From: Candidatus Brockarchaeota archaeon
GTDB taxonomy: Archaea; Thermoproteota; EX4484-205; DTQO01
DNA: 13,096 bases
Direction of reading: 5' to 3'
NCBI GenBank assembly: GCA_017601265.1
Contig: JAFNJA010000023.1
Coordinates: 1-13,096, forward strand
Below the pieces are notes generated by a model that saw nothing but the letters and a program-made list of their open reading frames with translations, was not told the DNA's origin and did no database searches. Shown here in pieces: positions 1-6,796 of the stretch; position 1 is the stretch's first letter; the number at the start of each line of letters is the position of its first letter. The position numbers and the translations under genes were made by a program.

Positions 1-942
1 TTCGACGAAGAATACGACGCATATGCCCGTGTCGCCCTCCGGGTCAGGCAGCTCCCTGAATTCAATCCCGTCGACGCCCTTCAGGCCATCCTTCACCCTC
101 CGCTTGTTCCTCCTCATAAGCGCCAAGATCCTGTCAAGTTTCTTCAGCTGCTCGCGCATTATGGCTCCCGTTATCTCGTTCATCCTGAAGTTCAAACCTA
201 TGATCGGTTCTTCGGTTATCCGCGCCCTTCCCACGCCGACGACCGCCGCGCAGTCCTGGGCCATGAGGCACCTCTGCCAAACCGCCTCGTCGCTAGTCAC
301 GACGGCCCCGCCCTCCCCTGCAGTGACTATCTTGTTAAGCTGGAAACTGAAGGTGCCAACGTCTCCTATCGAGCCCAGTTTTTTCCCGCGGAAGCTTCCG
401 CCGCAAGCTTGGGCGCAGTCTTCTATGACCTTCAAGCCGTGTTCCTTGGCGATCGACATTATTTTGTCCATCCTGCAGCCAACCCCCCTCATGTGCACGG
501 GCATCAGGGCCTTGGTCTTCGCCGTTACCTTCGATTCGACGCTTTTCGGGTCCATCGTCAGCGACTTGTCCACGTCAGCGACGACCGGGACGCCCCCGTG
601 CGCGGCTACCGAGACCGCGGAGGAGATCCAGGTGTATGCGGGAAGTATCACCTCGTCGCCGGGCTTGATGCCGGCTCCGGCGACCGCTACGTATAGGGCG
701 CCCGTGCCGGAGCTCACGCCTATCGCGTGTTTTGCGCCGACGTACTTGGCGTACTCCTTTTCGAAGGCGTCCACGGCTCCCTGGAATTTGGGGCCGTAGT
801 ACCTGAAGAGCGATTTGCTTCCAAGGATCCTCAACACCGCGCGCTTCTCTTCTTCGCCGATCATCATCGCCCCAGGATACATCGGCGGGAGGGGCTTCTT
901 CCTGACAGGTTTGCCGCCATGCAGAGCTAGTTTGCTGCCCAT
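1..942 (-). CDS. DegT/DnrJ/EryC1/StrS family PLP-dependent aminotransferase, C-terminus cut by window edge
   Basis: This is a fold-type I PLP enzyme of the sugar/cyclitol aminotransferase family, which typically moves an amino group from glutamate or glutamine to a keto-sugar or keto-inositol. The frame is open from ATG at 942 to base 1, giving 314 residues; family members are usually 360-400, so the C-terminal part lies outside the window. The N-terminus has the LALHGGKPVR-type opening. SSGTGAL near residue 65 is the phosphate-binding region, EDCAQA has Asp175 placed to contact the PLP ring nitrogen, and SFQLNK ends in Lys204, the expected Schiff-base lysine, followed by TAGEGGAVVT. A TATA-like box at 967-972 lies about 27 bases before the ATG, which fixes the start and suggests a leaderless transcript. 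The family call is firm. The substrate (aminosugar, inosose or a nucleotide-linked sugar) is not determinable. Confidence 0.94.
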   Translation of the reverse strand, partial: MGSKLALHGGKPVRKKPLPPMYPGAMMIGEEEKRAVLRILGSKSLFRYYGPKFQGAVDAFEKEYAKYVGAKHAIGVSSGTGALYVAVAGAGIKPGDEVILPAYTWISSAVSVAAHGGVPVVADVDKSLTMDPKSVESKVTAKTKALMPVHMRGVGCRMDKIMSIAKEHGLKVIEDCAQACGGSFRGKKLGSIGDVGTFSFQLNKIVTAGEGGAVVTSDEAVWQRCLMAQDCAAVVGVGRARITEEPIIGLNFRMNEITGAIMREQLKKLDRILALMRRNKRRVKDGLKGVDGIEFRELPDPEGDTGICVVFFVE

Positions 943-965
943 GCCCTTCGGGCTGCCAGCTACGA

Positions 966-973
966 GATATAAG
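966..973 (-). promoter_or_regulatory. TATA-like box of the DegT aminotransferase gene
   Basis: The minus strand reads CTTATATC, centred about 27 bases before the ATG at 942. That spacing puts transcription start at or next to the start codon, the leaderless archaeal arrangement. No Shine-Dalgarno sequence is needed and none is obvious. Confidence 0.65.
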
Positions 974-1069
974 GCCTGCGCAGAGCGGTGCCGACGCTAG
1001 TTCTCAGGCCCTCGATTCTGACGCGTTCAGGCGGGCCGGGAGATCGGACGCCCGCTGAAGGCCTGCCCC

Positions 1070-1879
1070 TCAGATCCTCTTTCCGTTGATGACTATGCCT
1101 TTTCCTTGGACTATGTCGAACATGTAAGTGGAAGGCTGGATTTCCGTCCACCTCATCTTCGGGATCGTGAGGGTTCTCACGAACCCGTCTCCGGACTTCA
1201 CCAGGTCGAGGACTATGACGCCCGCGGCCAGGAACTCCTCGACGCCGTACCTGCTGAAAGAAGCGTCCGCGTCGGTCGGGATCTCGGACGTCAAGACCGT
1301 TGTCACGTTCAACGTGTCTTCTATTGCCAATATCATCGCCCTGACGTACTCCCTGACAAGCTGGAGGTCCTGAATCGAGCCGACCAGGGGGGCGATCGGA
1401 TCTATGACGAGCCTCTTGGCGCCTATCTCCCTCGACCTTTCGGAAAGCTGTTTCATCGTGCTCTCGAGCCTTCTTTGGGGGTTCTTGCGCCACATGTCGA
1501 ACGCGAAGAACTTCCTCAGGGGCAGGAGGAAGAGCCTCTTCTTCTGCACGCAGTCGTACAGGTTCCAGCCGAACCTCATCGCGTCGTCGAGCAGGGCCTC
1601 GGGCTTTTCGTCCACCGTCACGTATATGCCGGGCTCCCCGTTGTTCGCCCCGTGCATCAAGTACTGGAGGGAGAATATCGTTTTTCCGGTCCCCGCCTTT
1701 CCGGCGACCAGGAAGGTCTTGCCCCGCTTGAACCCCCCTCCCAAGATGCTGTCGAGCTGCTCGTTCCCGGTCGAGATCCTGTTGGCGTTAGGGGGGAGGG
1801 GCGTCCCGCATTCGGTGCAGAACCTGAAGCCGTATGGCACTACGTGGCCACACTGCAGGCAAGGCGTTCCCTGCTCCAT
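1070..1879 (-). CDS. Zinc-ribbon RecA/RadA-type KaiC-like ATPase
   Basis: This 269-residue protein has two parts. Residues 7-24 form a zinc ribbon (C7-x2-C10 and C21-x2-C24). Residues about 35-265 form one RecA/KaiC ATPase domain, opening with the family phrase TGNEQLDSILGGGF. The Walker A loop is G60-KAGTGK-T67. D90-E91 sit where KaiC-family proteins carry catalytic acidic residues, and RLVIDP places the Walker B aspartate at D160. Archaea carry many single-domain KaiC-like ATPases, used in archaellum assembly (FlaH), signalling or DNA-related work; which applies here cannot be told. No archaellum genes are nearby. The gene has its own upstream region, divergent from the 116-residue protein, with AT-rich boxes at 1920-1929 and 1951-1992. 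Its start is about 45 bases from the nearer box, so a short leader is likely. It could be called a circadian-clock-type protein, but nothing here supports a clock role. Confidence 0.9.
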   Translation of the reverse strand: MEQGTPCLQCGHVVPYGFRFCTECGTPLPPNANRISTGNEQLDSILGGGFKRGKTFLVAGKAGTGKTIFSLQYLMHGANNGEPGIYVTVDEKPEALLDDAMRFGWNLYDCVQKKRLFLLPLRKFFAFDMWRKNPQRRLESTMKQLSERSREIGAKRLVIDPIAPLVGSIQDLQLVREYVRAMILAIEDTLNVTTVLTSEIPTDADASFSRYGVEEFLAAGVIVLDLVKSGDGFVRTLTIPKMRWTEIQPSTYMFDIVQGKGIVINGKRI

Positions 1880-1919
1880 ATCTGGAACACTTGGGGCTGT
1901 GACAAAAGGGTGCGTTCAC

Positions 1920-1929
1920 CTTTATTAAT
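1920..1929 (-). promoter_or_regulatory. Possible TATA-like box for the KaiC-like ATPase
   Basis: The minus strand reads ATTAATAAAGG here, about 45 bases before the ATG at 1879. That would give a leader of about 18 bases without a clear Shine-Dalgarno sequence. A second candidate, minus-strand TTATAACTT near 1952-1959, would give a longer leader. The choice between them is open. Confidence 0.4.
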
Positions 1930-1950
1930 GCTTGGCCCGCGCGCCGATCC

Positions 1951-1992
1951 CAAGTTATAATATGAAAATATTCACGTCGAAAATATATTTTT
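1951..1992. promoter_or_regulatory. AT-rich island with symmetric elements between divergent genes
   Basis: About 40 bases of AT-rich DNA sit inside GC-rich surroundings. They contain a perfect 12-base palindrome, AAAATATATTTT (1980-1991), and an inverted repeat AATAT-gaaa-ATATT (1959-1972). The octamer gaaaatat occurs twice (from 1964 and from 1979). A symmetric TATA element could be read in both directions, and the inverted repeats could be a regulator's binding site. The base patterns are seen; function is inferred from position between divergently transcribed genes. Confidence 0.45.
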
Positions 1993-1993
1993 G

Positions 1994-2048
1994 GGCGAAA
2001 TTGGGCTCGCCTAGGCTTCAAAGCGCGAATTTCGCCTTTTCCGAAGCC
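1994..2048. repeat. Nested inverted repeats (possible structured leader or operator)
   Basis: A perfect 9-base inverted repeat pairs GGCGAAATT (1994-2002) with AATTTCGCC (2028-2036). A second, overlapping pair is GGCTTC (2014-2019) with GAAGCC (2043-2048). The two stems are mutually exclusive, the geometry of a switchable structure, but no known riboswitch signature was recognised. The element lies between the AT-rich island and the putative promoter of the 116-residue protein gene, so it would be in a transcript only if transcription began at the palindrome near 1986. Confidence 0.4.
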
Positions 2049-2057
2049 CAGAAAAAC

Positions 2058-2064
2058 TCTTAAC
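2058..2064 (+). promoter_or_regulatory. Possible TATA-like box for the DxDxDG-loop protein
   Basis: TCTTAAC is centred about 34 bases before the ATG at 2095, giving a leader of only a few bases. A purine-rich GGGAGGA at 2071-2077 is about 17 bases from the start, too far for a normal Shine-Dalgarno site. Confidence 0.4.
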
Positions 2065-2094
2065 TTCCGAGGGAGGATTTGGGGGCGAAAAGCG

Positions 2095-2445
2095 ATGTCC
2101 GTACCTTATGTCCCATCCTCGATGAAGAACTTAGACAAGGACGGGGACGGCGTTGCCGACCACCTTCAGTTTGCCGTGACGAACAAGGTCGAGTCGGGCT
2201 CGGCCAGCATAGGCGTGAAGCTGCAGATAGACGGGGTGGATTTTACCGACAGGGGAGTCATGCAGATAGGGAGCCAAAAGCCCCAGAAACTCGGGCCTTA
2301 CCTCTACATCAGCACGAACTACGGCGACAAATGCGTCGTTGAGGTCGAGCACGGTGGTAAGATCAAGGCAGGGAAGCACAAGGTCAGGATGACCGTGAGC
2401 ACCCCGGTTGGAACGTTCACTTCAGAGTTTGAGGATACTGCCTAG
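2095..2445 (+). CDS. Small protein with DxDxDG calcium-type loop and beta-rich domain
   Basis: This 116-residue protein is not assigned to a named family. Near the N-terminus, D14-K-D16-G-D18-G-V-A-D22 matches the acidic pattern of EF-hand, dockerin and thrombospondin type-3 calcium loops (DxDxDGxxD). The twelfth loop position, normally Glu or Asp, is Gln25, so this is not a standard EF-hand. The rest (about 25-116) is an alternation of beta-type segments and turns such as GDKCVVEVEHGG and GKHKVRMTVSTP, resembling an Ig-like or CARDB-like sandwich. No signal peptide or membrane segment is visible, which is odd because such loops are mostly found in exported proteins. It is divergent from the KaiC-like ATPase gene and convergent with the M20 peptidase gene. 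The coding call rests on the plausible protein sequence, ATG start and promoter-like box; the function is unknown. Confidence 0.78.
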   Translation: MSVPYVPSSMKNLDKDGDGVADHLQFAVTNKVESGSASIGVKLQIDGVDFTDRGVMQIGSQKPQKLGPYLYISTNYGDKCVVEVEHGGKIKAGKHKVRMTVSTPVGTFTSEFEDTA

Positions 2446-2502
2446 GCCTGGAGGCGCGCATTCAGCCACATAATGACCGGGCGGCTTTACCGCGATAGCG
2501 GA

Positions 2503-2518
2503 GGCGCCTTGAGGCGCC
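2503..2518. repeat. GGCGCC-ttga-GGCGCC hairpin in a convergent spacer
   Basis: A 6-base perfect stem with a 4-base loop lies about 58 bases past the stop of the plus-strand gene ending at 2445. No T-run follows on the plus strand, so a classical intrinsic terminator is not supported. The rest of 2446-2627 shows no gene. Confidence 0.35.
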
Positions 2519-2602
2519 GCGACGCGCCCCAGGAGAAGGTCCGATCATCTCGAAACGCGGCGGGCTCGCTTGATCAGCCCGATTCGTTGAGCACCTATTA
2601 CG

Positions 2603-2607
2603 AAAAA
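2603..2607 (-). terminator. Possible T-run terminator of the M20 peptidase gene
   Basis: On the minus strand, GGCCTTTTTCG comes about 20 bases after the peptidase stop codon. Archaeal RNA polymerase can terminate at such short T-runs without a hairpin. Only five Ts are present, so the call is tentative. Confidence 0.3.
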
Positions 2608-2627
2608 GGCCGGAAGGCAAGCTCCTT

Positions 2628-3992
2628 TCACGGATCCCGCTTTCCGAACAGATCCAAGGTCCTCGCCACCCATTCGGTTCCTTTGATGAAAACGTCCAAG
2701 CGCAGATTCTCGTCAGGCGCGTGCGCGTTTTCGAACGCGTGCGTGCAACCCACGCACACGCTTGGAATTTTGAGCCTGTTGGTGAAGAGGTACATCGGCC
2801 CGGATCCGGCCGACGACACTTTGATCACGGCGTCTCTTCCGTACGTGCGACTCGCCGCTTCCGAGGCGCAATGCACGATCTCTTCGTCCAAGCTCGTCCT
2901 GCTCGCTTCCTCCTGCGACAAAGGAACGATCTTGATGTCCCCGAAGCCTTGATGGGCAAGGTGGGATTCGAGCGCCTTCAGCAGCTTGCCCGGTTTTTGG
3001 TCCGGAACGAGCCTGAAGTCGAGTTTCGCGGAGGCGGTTGACGGGAGGACGGTCTTGGAGCCCGGGCCCGCGTAGCCTGACTGGAACCCGCATATCGTGG
3101 CCGTCGGGCCGCCGACCAAAGCCCTCTTCAACTCCATCCCGGAGGCGCCCAGAAGAAACTCCTCAACGCCAAGGTCCGCCTTGATGAGCTCCTCTTCCAT
3201 CGGCATCTTCTCCAGAGCCTCCAGCTCCTTTTCCGTGAACGGCCTGACGTCTTCGTACCAGCCGGGGACGAGTATCCGTTCGTCCTCGCCCTTTATCTTG
3301 CTCAGGGCCCAAACCAGCCTCCACGCCGGGTTCGCCACGGCAGCGCCCAACGAAGAGTGTGCGTCTCGGTTCGCGACCCGCGATAGCAACTCGACGTACA
3401 AGATTCCCTTCATTCCGAGCGTTATCTCGGGCCTGTCCTTCTCGTCCAACCCGCCGGATTCCCATATGCAAGCGTCCGCCTTCAGCCTTTCGGCGTGCCT
3501 CTCCACCAAGGCTGGCATGTGCGGGCTCCCTATTTCCTCCTCGCCCTCGATTACGAATTTCACGTTGCACGGAAGGCCTCCCGAATCCAGGAAGACCTTG
3601 ACCAGGTTTATGCGCGAAACTATGTCCGCCTTGTTGTCCGAAACCCCCCGCCCGAACATCTTGCCTCCTCGAACCTCAGCTGCGAACGGGTCCGAGCTCC
3701 AAAGCTCCAGCGGCTCTGGGGGCTGCACGTCGTAATGGTTGTAGAAGATGATCGTCCTGGCGCCCGGCTTGCCCGCCAGGGCCTCGCCGTACACGAAAGG
3801 GGGCGCGCCCTCGACCCCTATGAGTTCCGCCTCGATCCCGGCTTCCGCCATCATCTCTTTCACGAGGTCGGCGCATTCCGCGAGGCCGGTTCCCTTCGCC
3901 GAGACGCTAGGTTGCTTCACGAGCTTCCTCAGGCTTTCCACGAAGCGGGGCGACCTGCTCTCTATTTCCTTGCATACCTCCCCTACGCTCAT
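2628..3992 (-). CDS. M20-family metallopeptidase (dipeptidase / ArgE-DapE-like)
   Basis: This 454-residue protein matches the full length of the carnosinase-like M20 dipeptidases and related ArgE/DapE/CPG2 enzymes: cytoplasmic di-zinc hydrolases of peptide or N-acyl-amino-acid amide bonds. Motifs appear in order: YNHYDVQPPEP (H86 metal ligand, D88), GRGVSDNKAD (D119, bridging ligand), IEGEEEIGSP (E152 as general base, E153 as metal ligand) and C-terminal HAFENAHAPDE (H424 as metal ligand). The position that is Asp in some relatives is Glu in IWESGG near residue 178, also accepted in the family. An inserted dimerisation (lid) domain is expected at about 210-320. No signal peptide is seen. A TTAATTAA box 28 bases before the ATG supports this start and a leaderless message. 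The substrate is unknown and the neighbours give no pathway clue. Confidence 0.93.
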   Translation of the reverse strand: MSVGEVCKEIESRSPRFVESLRKLVKQPSVSAKGTGLAECADLVKEMMAEAGIEAELIGVEGAPPFVYGEALAGKPGARTIIFYNHYDVQPPEPLELWSSDPFAAEVRGGKMFGRGVSDNKADIVSRINLVKVFLDSGGLPCNVKFVIEGEEEIGSPHMPALVERHAERLKADACIWESGGLDEKDRPEITLGMKGILYVELLSRVANRDAHSSLGAAVANPAWRLVWALSKIKGEDERILVPGWYEDVRPFTEKELEALEKMPMEEELIKADLGVEEFLLGASGMELKRALVGGPTATICGFQSGYAGPGSKTVLPSTASAKLDFRLVPDQKPGKLLKALESHLAHQGFGDIKIVPLSQEEASRTSLDEEIVHCASEAASRTYGRDAVIKVSSAGSGPMYLFTNRLKIPSVCVGCTHAFENAHAPDENLRLDVFIKGTEWVARTLDLFGKRDP

Positions 3993-4016
3993 GCCTCGAA
4001 CTTTTGGCGGCGGCCG

Positions 4017-4024
4017 TTAATTAA
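4017..4024 (-). promoter_or_regulatory. TATA-like box of the M20 peptidase gene
   Basis: TTAATTAA, identical on both strands, is centred 28 bases before the ATG at 3992, the leaderless spacing. A second weak box, GCTTAAC near 4062-4068, lies further upstream. Confidence 0.65.
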
Positions 4025-4085
4025 GCCTTTTTTCAGCTCAAAAGGTGCATGCAACCAACGCGTTAAGCGATGAGGCCGTTCGCAT

Positions 4086-4120
4086 GGGTCGTGGCCTTCC
4101 CATAATCGTGGGAAGGACCC
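4086..4120. repeat. Strong hairpin in the 3993-4198 spacer
   Basis: A perfect 8-base stem, CCTTCCCA (4095-4102) with TGGGAAGG (4109-4116), closes a 6-base loop. It is extended by GGGT (4086-4089) with ACCC (4117-4120) across a 5-base one-sided bulge. It lies between two minus-strand genes, roughly 80 bases past the stop of the secreted protein gene and just upstream of the peptidase promoter. No T-run follows on the minus strand, so a bacterial-type terminator is unlikely. I compared it with tRNA arms and it does not fit. Confidence 0.5.
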
Positions 4121-4198
4121 GAATCGAGCGCGAGGCTGGCCGTGCCAACTGTAAATGGAGGTGCGAAGTGTTTTCTGCCCCGTTTTTTGATGGAGCCG

Positions 4199-5092
4199 TT
4201 AGAATTCGATCGGTTTCGTCCTGAGCCGCTTCACGACCAAGTAGGCGGCAACGGCTCCGACTACGGCGAGGATCATCCAAAGCCGAAATCCGTAAAAGTT
4301 GAACTGGTACCAAGGTTCGGCCTCGAACCTCGTCACGTCGAAGCTCGCTTCCCGGATCACCAGCACCTCCCTGTACCTCTCGTAGTACTGCAGGTTGCCG
4401 AAGTTTCCCCTGTAGTGCCTGAGGTCGCTTTTGAGCGTGACGCCGCTCACGACGTCGCACCATTTCTCCCAAGTTTGGTTTTGGCTCGCGTCTCCGCTTT
4501 TGCCCACGAGGTGGTAAGCCCTCCTAACACCCCAAGGCGTCTCGACCTCCTCTATGCCGAGGTTGATGTATTCCATGTTTCCTATCCTAAAGGTCGGATT
4601 TGAGCGGAGGTATTCGGGATCGAACCCTATGAATAGGTCCGGATACGAGCCGTCGACCTCGTGCTGCCAAGCGGCATTCTTGATCTCGAAGCGCGCGATC
4701 TCGACGGTGTCCGAGTAAGTCCTCACCTCGTGGGTGTAGCTGCGCACGACGACCAATACGTCGTGGAGCTCCGTTACCCGCCAGGTTGCCGAAAAGGCGA
4801 CCCTCTGGACCATCTGGATCACCAAGCTTGCGTTCGAGTAGTATGGCTCGACGAGCAAGGGGTAGTTGGGATCCAGGTCGATGTTGACGTGCCAACGCGT
4901 GTTTGCCTCGCTGGTAGTCGATGTGATGATCCAGTCGACCTGCGAGTCGTAAACCACGTATGCGCCGACGTCGTACCAAGTTGGAAGCGCTAGCGCTGCA
5001 GGAATGCAAAGGGAGGCGAAAAGCAGGGCAATAAGCAGGCGATTAAGAACGCGCTTGCTCGGTCGACCTCCCCTGGTCGGGAACGGGCTCAT
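4199..5092 (-). CDS. Secreted, C-terminally membrane-anchored protein of unknown function
   Basis: I do not recognise a family. From ATG at 5092 the protein has 297 residues. Residues 1-36 are a signal peptide: a basic stretch (RGGRPSKRVLNR), a hydrophobic core (LLIALLFASLCIPAA) and a likely cut after ALA. Residues about 37-265 form an extracellular domain rich in Tyr, Trp and beta-type segments, with possible N-glycosylation sites at N87 (NAS) and N205 (NQT). Residues 269-287 form one transmembrane helix, followed by a basic tail (KRLRTKPIEF), so the domain faces out and the tail is cytoplasmic. The frame is open upstream to 5257, but that 55-residue extension is Arg/Pro-rich and would bury the signal peptide. 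An ATTTATT box (5117-5123), 28 bases before 5092, supports the shorter form. A role at the cell surface is inferred from topology only. Confidence 0.85.
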   Translation of the reverse strand: MSPFPTRGGRPSKRVLNRLLIALLFASLCIPAALALPTWYDVGAYVVYDSQVDWIITSTTSEANTRWHVNIDLDPNYPLLVEPYYSNASLVIQMVQRVAFSATWRVTELHDVLVVVRSYTHEVRTYSDTVEIARFEIKNAAWQHEVDGSYPDLFIGFDPEYLRSNPTFRIGNMEYINLGIEEVETPWGVRRAYHLVGKSGDASQNQTWEKWCDVVSGVTLKSDLRHYRGNFGNLQYYERYREVLVIREASFDVTRFEAEPWYQFNFYGFRLWMILAVVGAVAAYLVVKRLRTKPIEF

Positions 5093-5116
5093 CGAGCGGC
5101 GGTGCCGTAAATTCGG

Positions 5117-5123
5117 AATAAAT
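5117..5123 (-). promoter_or_regulatory. TATA-like box of the secreted protein gene
   Basis: The minus strand reads ATTTATT, centred 28 bases before the ATG at 5092. It decides between that start and an in-frame ATG at 5257. Confidence 0.6.
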
Positions 5124-5688
5124 GGTTTCCGTCTTGGGAACGCGGAGTCCGGTTCTATGGGGTGCCGCGTTGGGCATGCCGCGGGCCTAGAGCCGCCTTC
5201 CGCCGACCTAAGGAGTTTGCCGATCCTGCCTGCCCGGGCGCGCTCGGTCCTCCGCAAGGCTGCCCCAAGCTTTGCCGTTCAAGAAGGAGCCGAACCGCTC
5301 TCACCGCCGATCTTGCAACCTTTATCGTCTGCGCAAGCTTGGCGTCGCCGCTCGAGAACTCCAACGATGGGCCGATGGAAAATTGAATTCCGCGCCGTGC
5401 CTCCCGGCATCCTCGACGGACCTCCTCGGCTTCTGGGACAAAGGCTCCGTTCGCCTTTCCATCCCAGGCGAGTCGTCCTTCGGCGAGAGTTTATGAACGC
5501 GCATTCCATGCCGGGGGGCGAGAGCCGGGTCATTTCGAGCTTCCATCCGCGCGTCCAAGGCGGGCGGCTGAAACCTTCGGCGAATCCCCGGATGCGGAAC
5601 CCCTTCCCCCTTCGAGCCATTGAGGCTGGCAGGGCTAGGACGCTCGAGAGGTTTCGAAGGATCGCGAACGCGGCTAGTTTCTTCGACC
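5124..5688. other. Gene-poor region with no convincing coding sequence
   Basis: About 565 bases lie between the secreted protein's promoter and the stop of the upstream oxidoreductase gene. Open frames exist on both strands, but their products are Arg/Pro/Gly-rich and look like chance frames in GC-rich DNA. The most protein-like stretch is minus strand 5262-5490 (for example GDAKLAQTIKVARSAVRAV), which has no start codon before a TTG at 5364 and could be a decayed gene end. A minus-strand box CATAAAC (5489-5495) lies 30 bases before an ATG at 5462 that opens a 46-codon frame ending at 5322. Its product is Arg-rich and unconvincing. I recognise no tRNA, SRP RNA or RNase P RNA here. Confidence 0.5.
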
Positions 5689-6669
5689 TTAGTCCACTTG
5701 GTAGGGCCTCCGGTCTTCGGAGGACTTGTTAGCGAAGATGGTGACCTTGAGCGTCTCCAAGGCGTCGCTATAGGGAGACTTCACCCCGGAAGCGTCCCCG
5801 GTCCTGACAGCTTCGACGAAGACCCTGTCCTCTTCCAAGTACGGGTCGACGTTCGCCTTCGCCTCTTCCACCCTGTCGTCCCAGTAAATCTTCGCGTAGC
5901 CCGCGTGGCCGCCAAGCTCTGCGGCCACGTTCTTCGCCAGGAAACTTACCTTCGTCCCCGTGAAGGTTTTCCTGCTGGCGCAGGTGCTAGTGACGACGCC
6001 CACGGCCCCGCTTTTGAACCTCAAGCTGACGACCGAAACGTCCTCGACGTCAAAGCCCGGGACTTCGTTCAGGAGCAGCGTGCCCAATTCGCCGTAAACC
6101 CTCGAGACGTCCCCCGCGACGTACCTCACCAAGTCGAACACGTGAGTGCTTTGTTCCACGACCTGCCCCCCGCCCTTTGACTTGCTGATCCACCAGTGGC
6201 CAGGGGGGAACCAGTACGGGTCGTGGTACTGCCCAAGCACCAACCCTATCGGGCCGTTTCTTTCGAGCGTTTTTATGGCGAGTTCCGTCGTGTCCAGGTA
6301 CCGCCACATGTAACCGACGCTGTTCACGACCCCGGCCCTAGCGATCGCGGCCTCGATCTCTTTGGCCATTTCCAAAGACAGAGCTATGGGTTTTTCGACG
6401 AAGATGTGCAAGCCCCTCTCCACGACGAGTTTTTCGAACCCGTGGGCGAAGGGCGGAACGCACACGTAGACGGCGTCGAGTTTTTCGGCGCCGAGCATCT
6501 CGGACACGTCCTTGTACGCCCTGGATCCGTGGACGGAAGAGGCCATCGCTTTCGCCCTTCCAAGATCTATGTCGCAGAAAGCCGCCACCTTGGCTTCGGG
6601 TATCTGCTTCAGGCAACTCAAGTGCTGCTGGGCTATCCCTCCGCAACCCACGATGCCGATCGCGACCAT
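5689..6669 (-). CDS. Gfo/Idh/MocA-family NAD(P)-dependent oxidoreductase (first copy)
   Basis: This 326-residue enzyme belongs to the family that oxidises or reduces sugars, inositols and related polyols with NAD(P). Residues 1-120 are the Rossmann domain, with G8-CGG-I-A13 as the nucleotide-binding turn and CDID near residues 32-35 after the second strand. E92-K93-P94 is the family signature, with K93 the catalytic lysine. The second domain holds GGGQVVEQSTHVFDL, giving H176 and D179 at the usual catalytic His and Asp positions. The length is normal (320-390). The start follows a GATAAATAG box at 6706-6715 by about 42 bases, so a leader of about 15 bases is likely; GAGGAAGGG just upstream of the ATG could serve as a ribosome-binding site. 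It shares domain order and motifs with the enzyme at 9582-10574 but diverges strongly elsewhere, so it is not a recent duplicate. The substrate is unknown. Confidence 0.93.
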   Translation of the reverse strand: MVAIGIVGCGGIAQQHLSCLKQIPEAKVAAFCDIDLGRAKAMASSVHGSRAYKDVSEMLGAEKLDAVYVCVPPFAHGFEKLVVERGLHIFVEKPIALSLEMAKEIEAAIARAGVVNSVGYMWRYLDTTELAIKTLERNGPIGLVLGQYHDPYWFPPGHWWISKSKGGGQVVEQSTHVFDLVRYVAGDVSRVYGELGTLLLNEVPGFDVEDVSVVSLRFKSGAVGVVTSTCASRKTFTGTKVSFLAKNVAAELGGHAGYAKIYWDDRVEEAKANVDPYLEEDRVFVEAVRTGDASGVKSPYSDALETLKVTIFANKSSEDRRPYQVD

Positions 6670-6705
6670 CTAGAACCCTTCCTCGGGGCGACCTTCAGGA
6701 GGCTA

Positions 6706-6715
6706 GCTATTTATC
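6706..6715 (-). promoter_or_regulatory. TATA-like box of the first Gfo/Idh/MocA gene
   Basis: The minus strand reads GATAAATAGC, about 42 bases before the ATG at 6669. This implies a leader of about 15 bases, with purine-rich GAGGAAGGG as a possible ribosome-binding site. Confidence 0.55.
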
Positions 6716-6796
6716 TTCTTGGGCAATAAGCCAGGCGGCTTGGCCCGAGCCGAAGGCCGCGTGCCGAGGGATGCCATGCTCCCCCTGGCGGAGGCG

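Noticed and set aside
23..799. Plus-strand 258-residue open frame
   Set aside because: It is the antisense shadow of the DegT aminotransferase, whose PLP lysine and other motifs are unmistakable; the product is Ser/Pro-rich with no domain.
4086..4130. tRNA-like reading of the hairpin with a TTCGATT-like stretch on the minus strand
   Set aside because: The stem lengths, a 6-base loop and lack of an acceptor stem or proper T arm do not fit a tRNA.
5093..5257. 55-residue N-terminal extension of the secreted protein from ATG 5257
   Set aside because: The extension is Arg/Pro-rich and would place the signal peptide internally; the TATA box at 5117-5123 fits the start at 5092.
5004..5732. Plus-strand 242-residue open frame
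   Set aside because: It overlaps the signal-peptide end of one gene and the 3' end of another, and its product is Arg/Pro-rich and typical of chance frames in GC-rich DNA.
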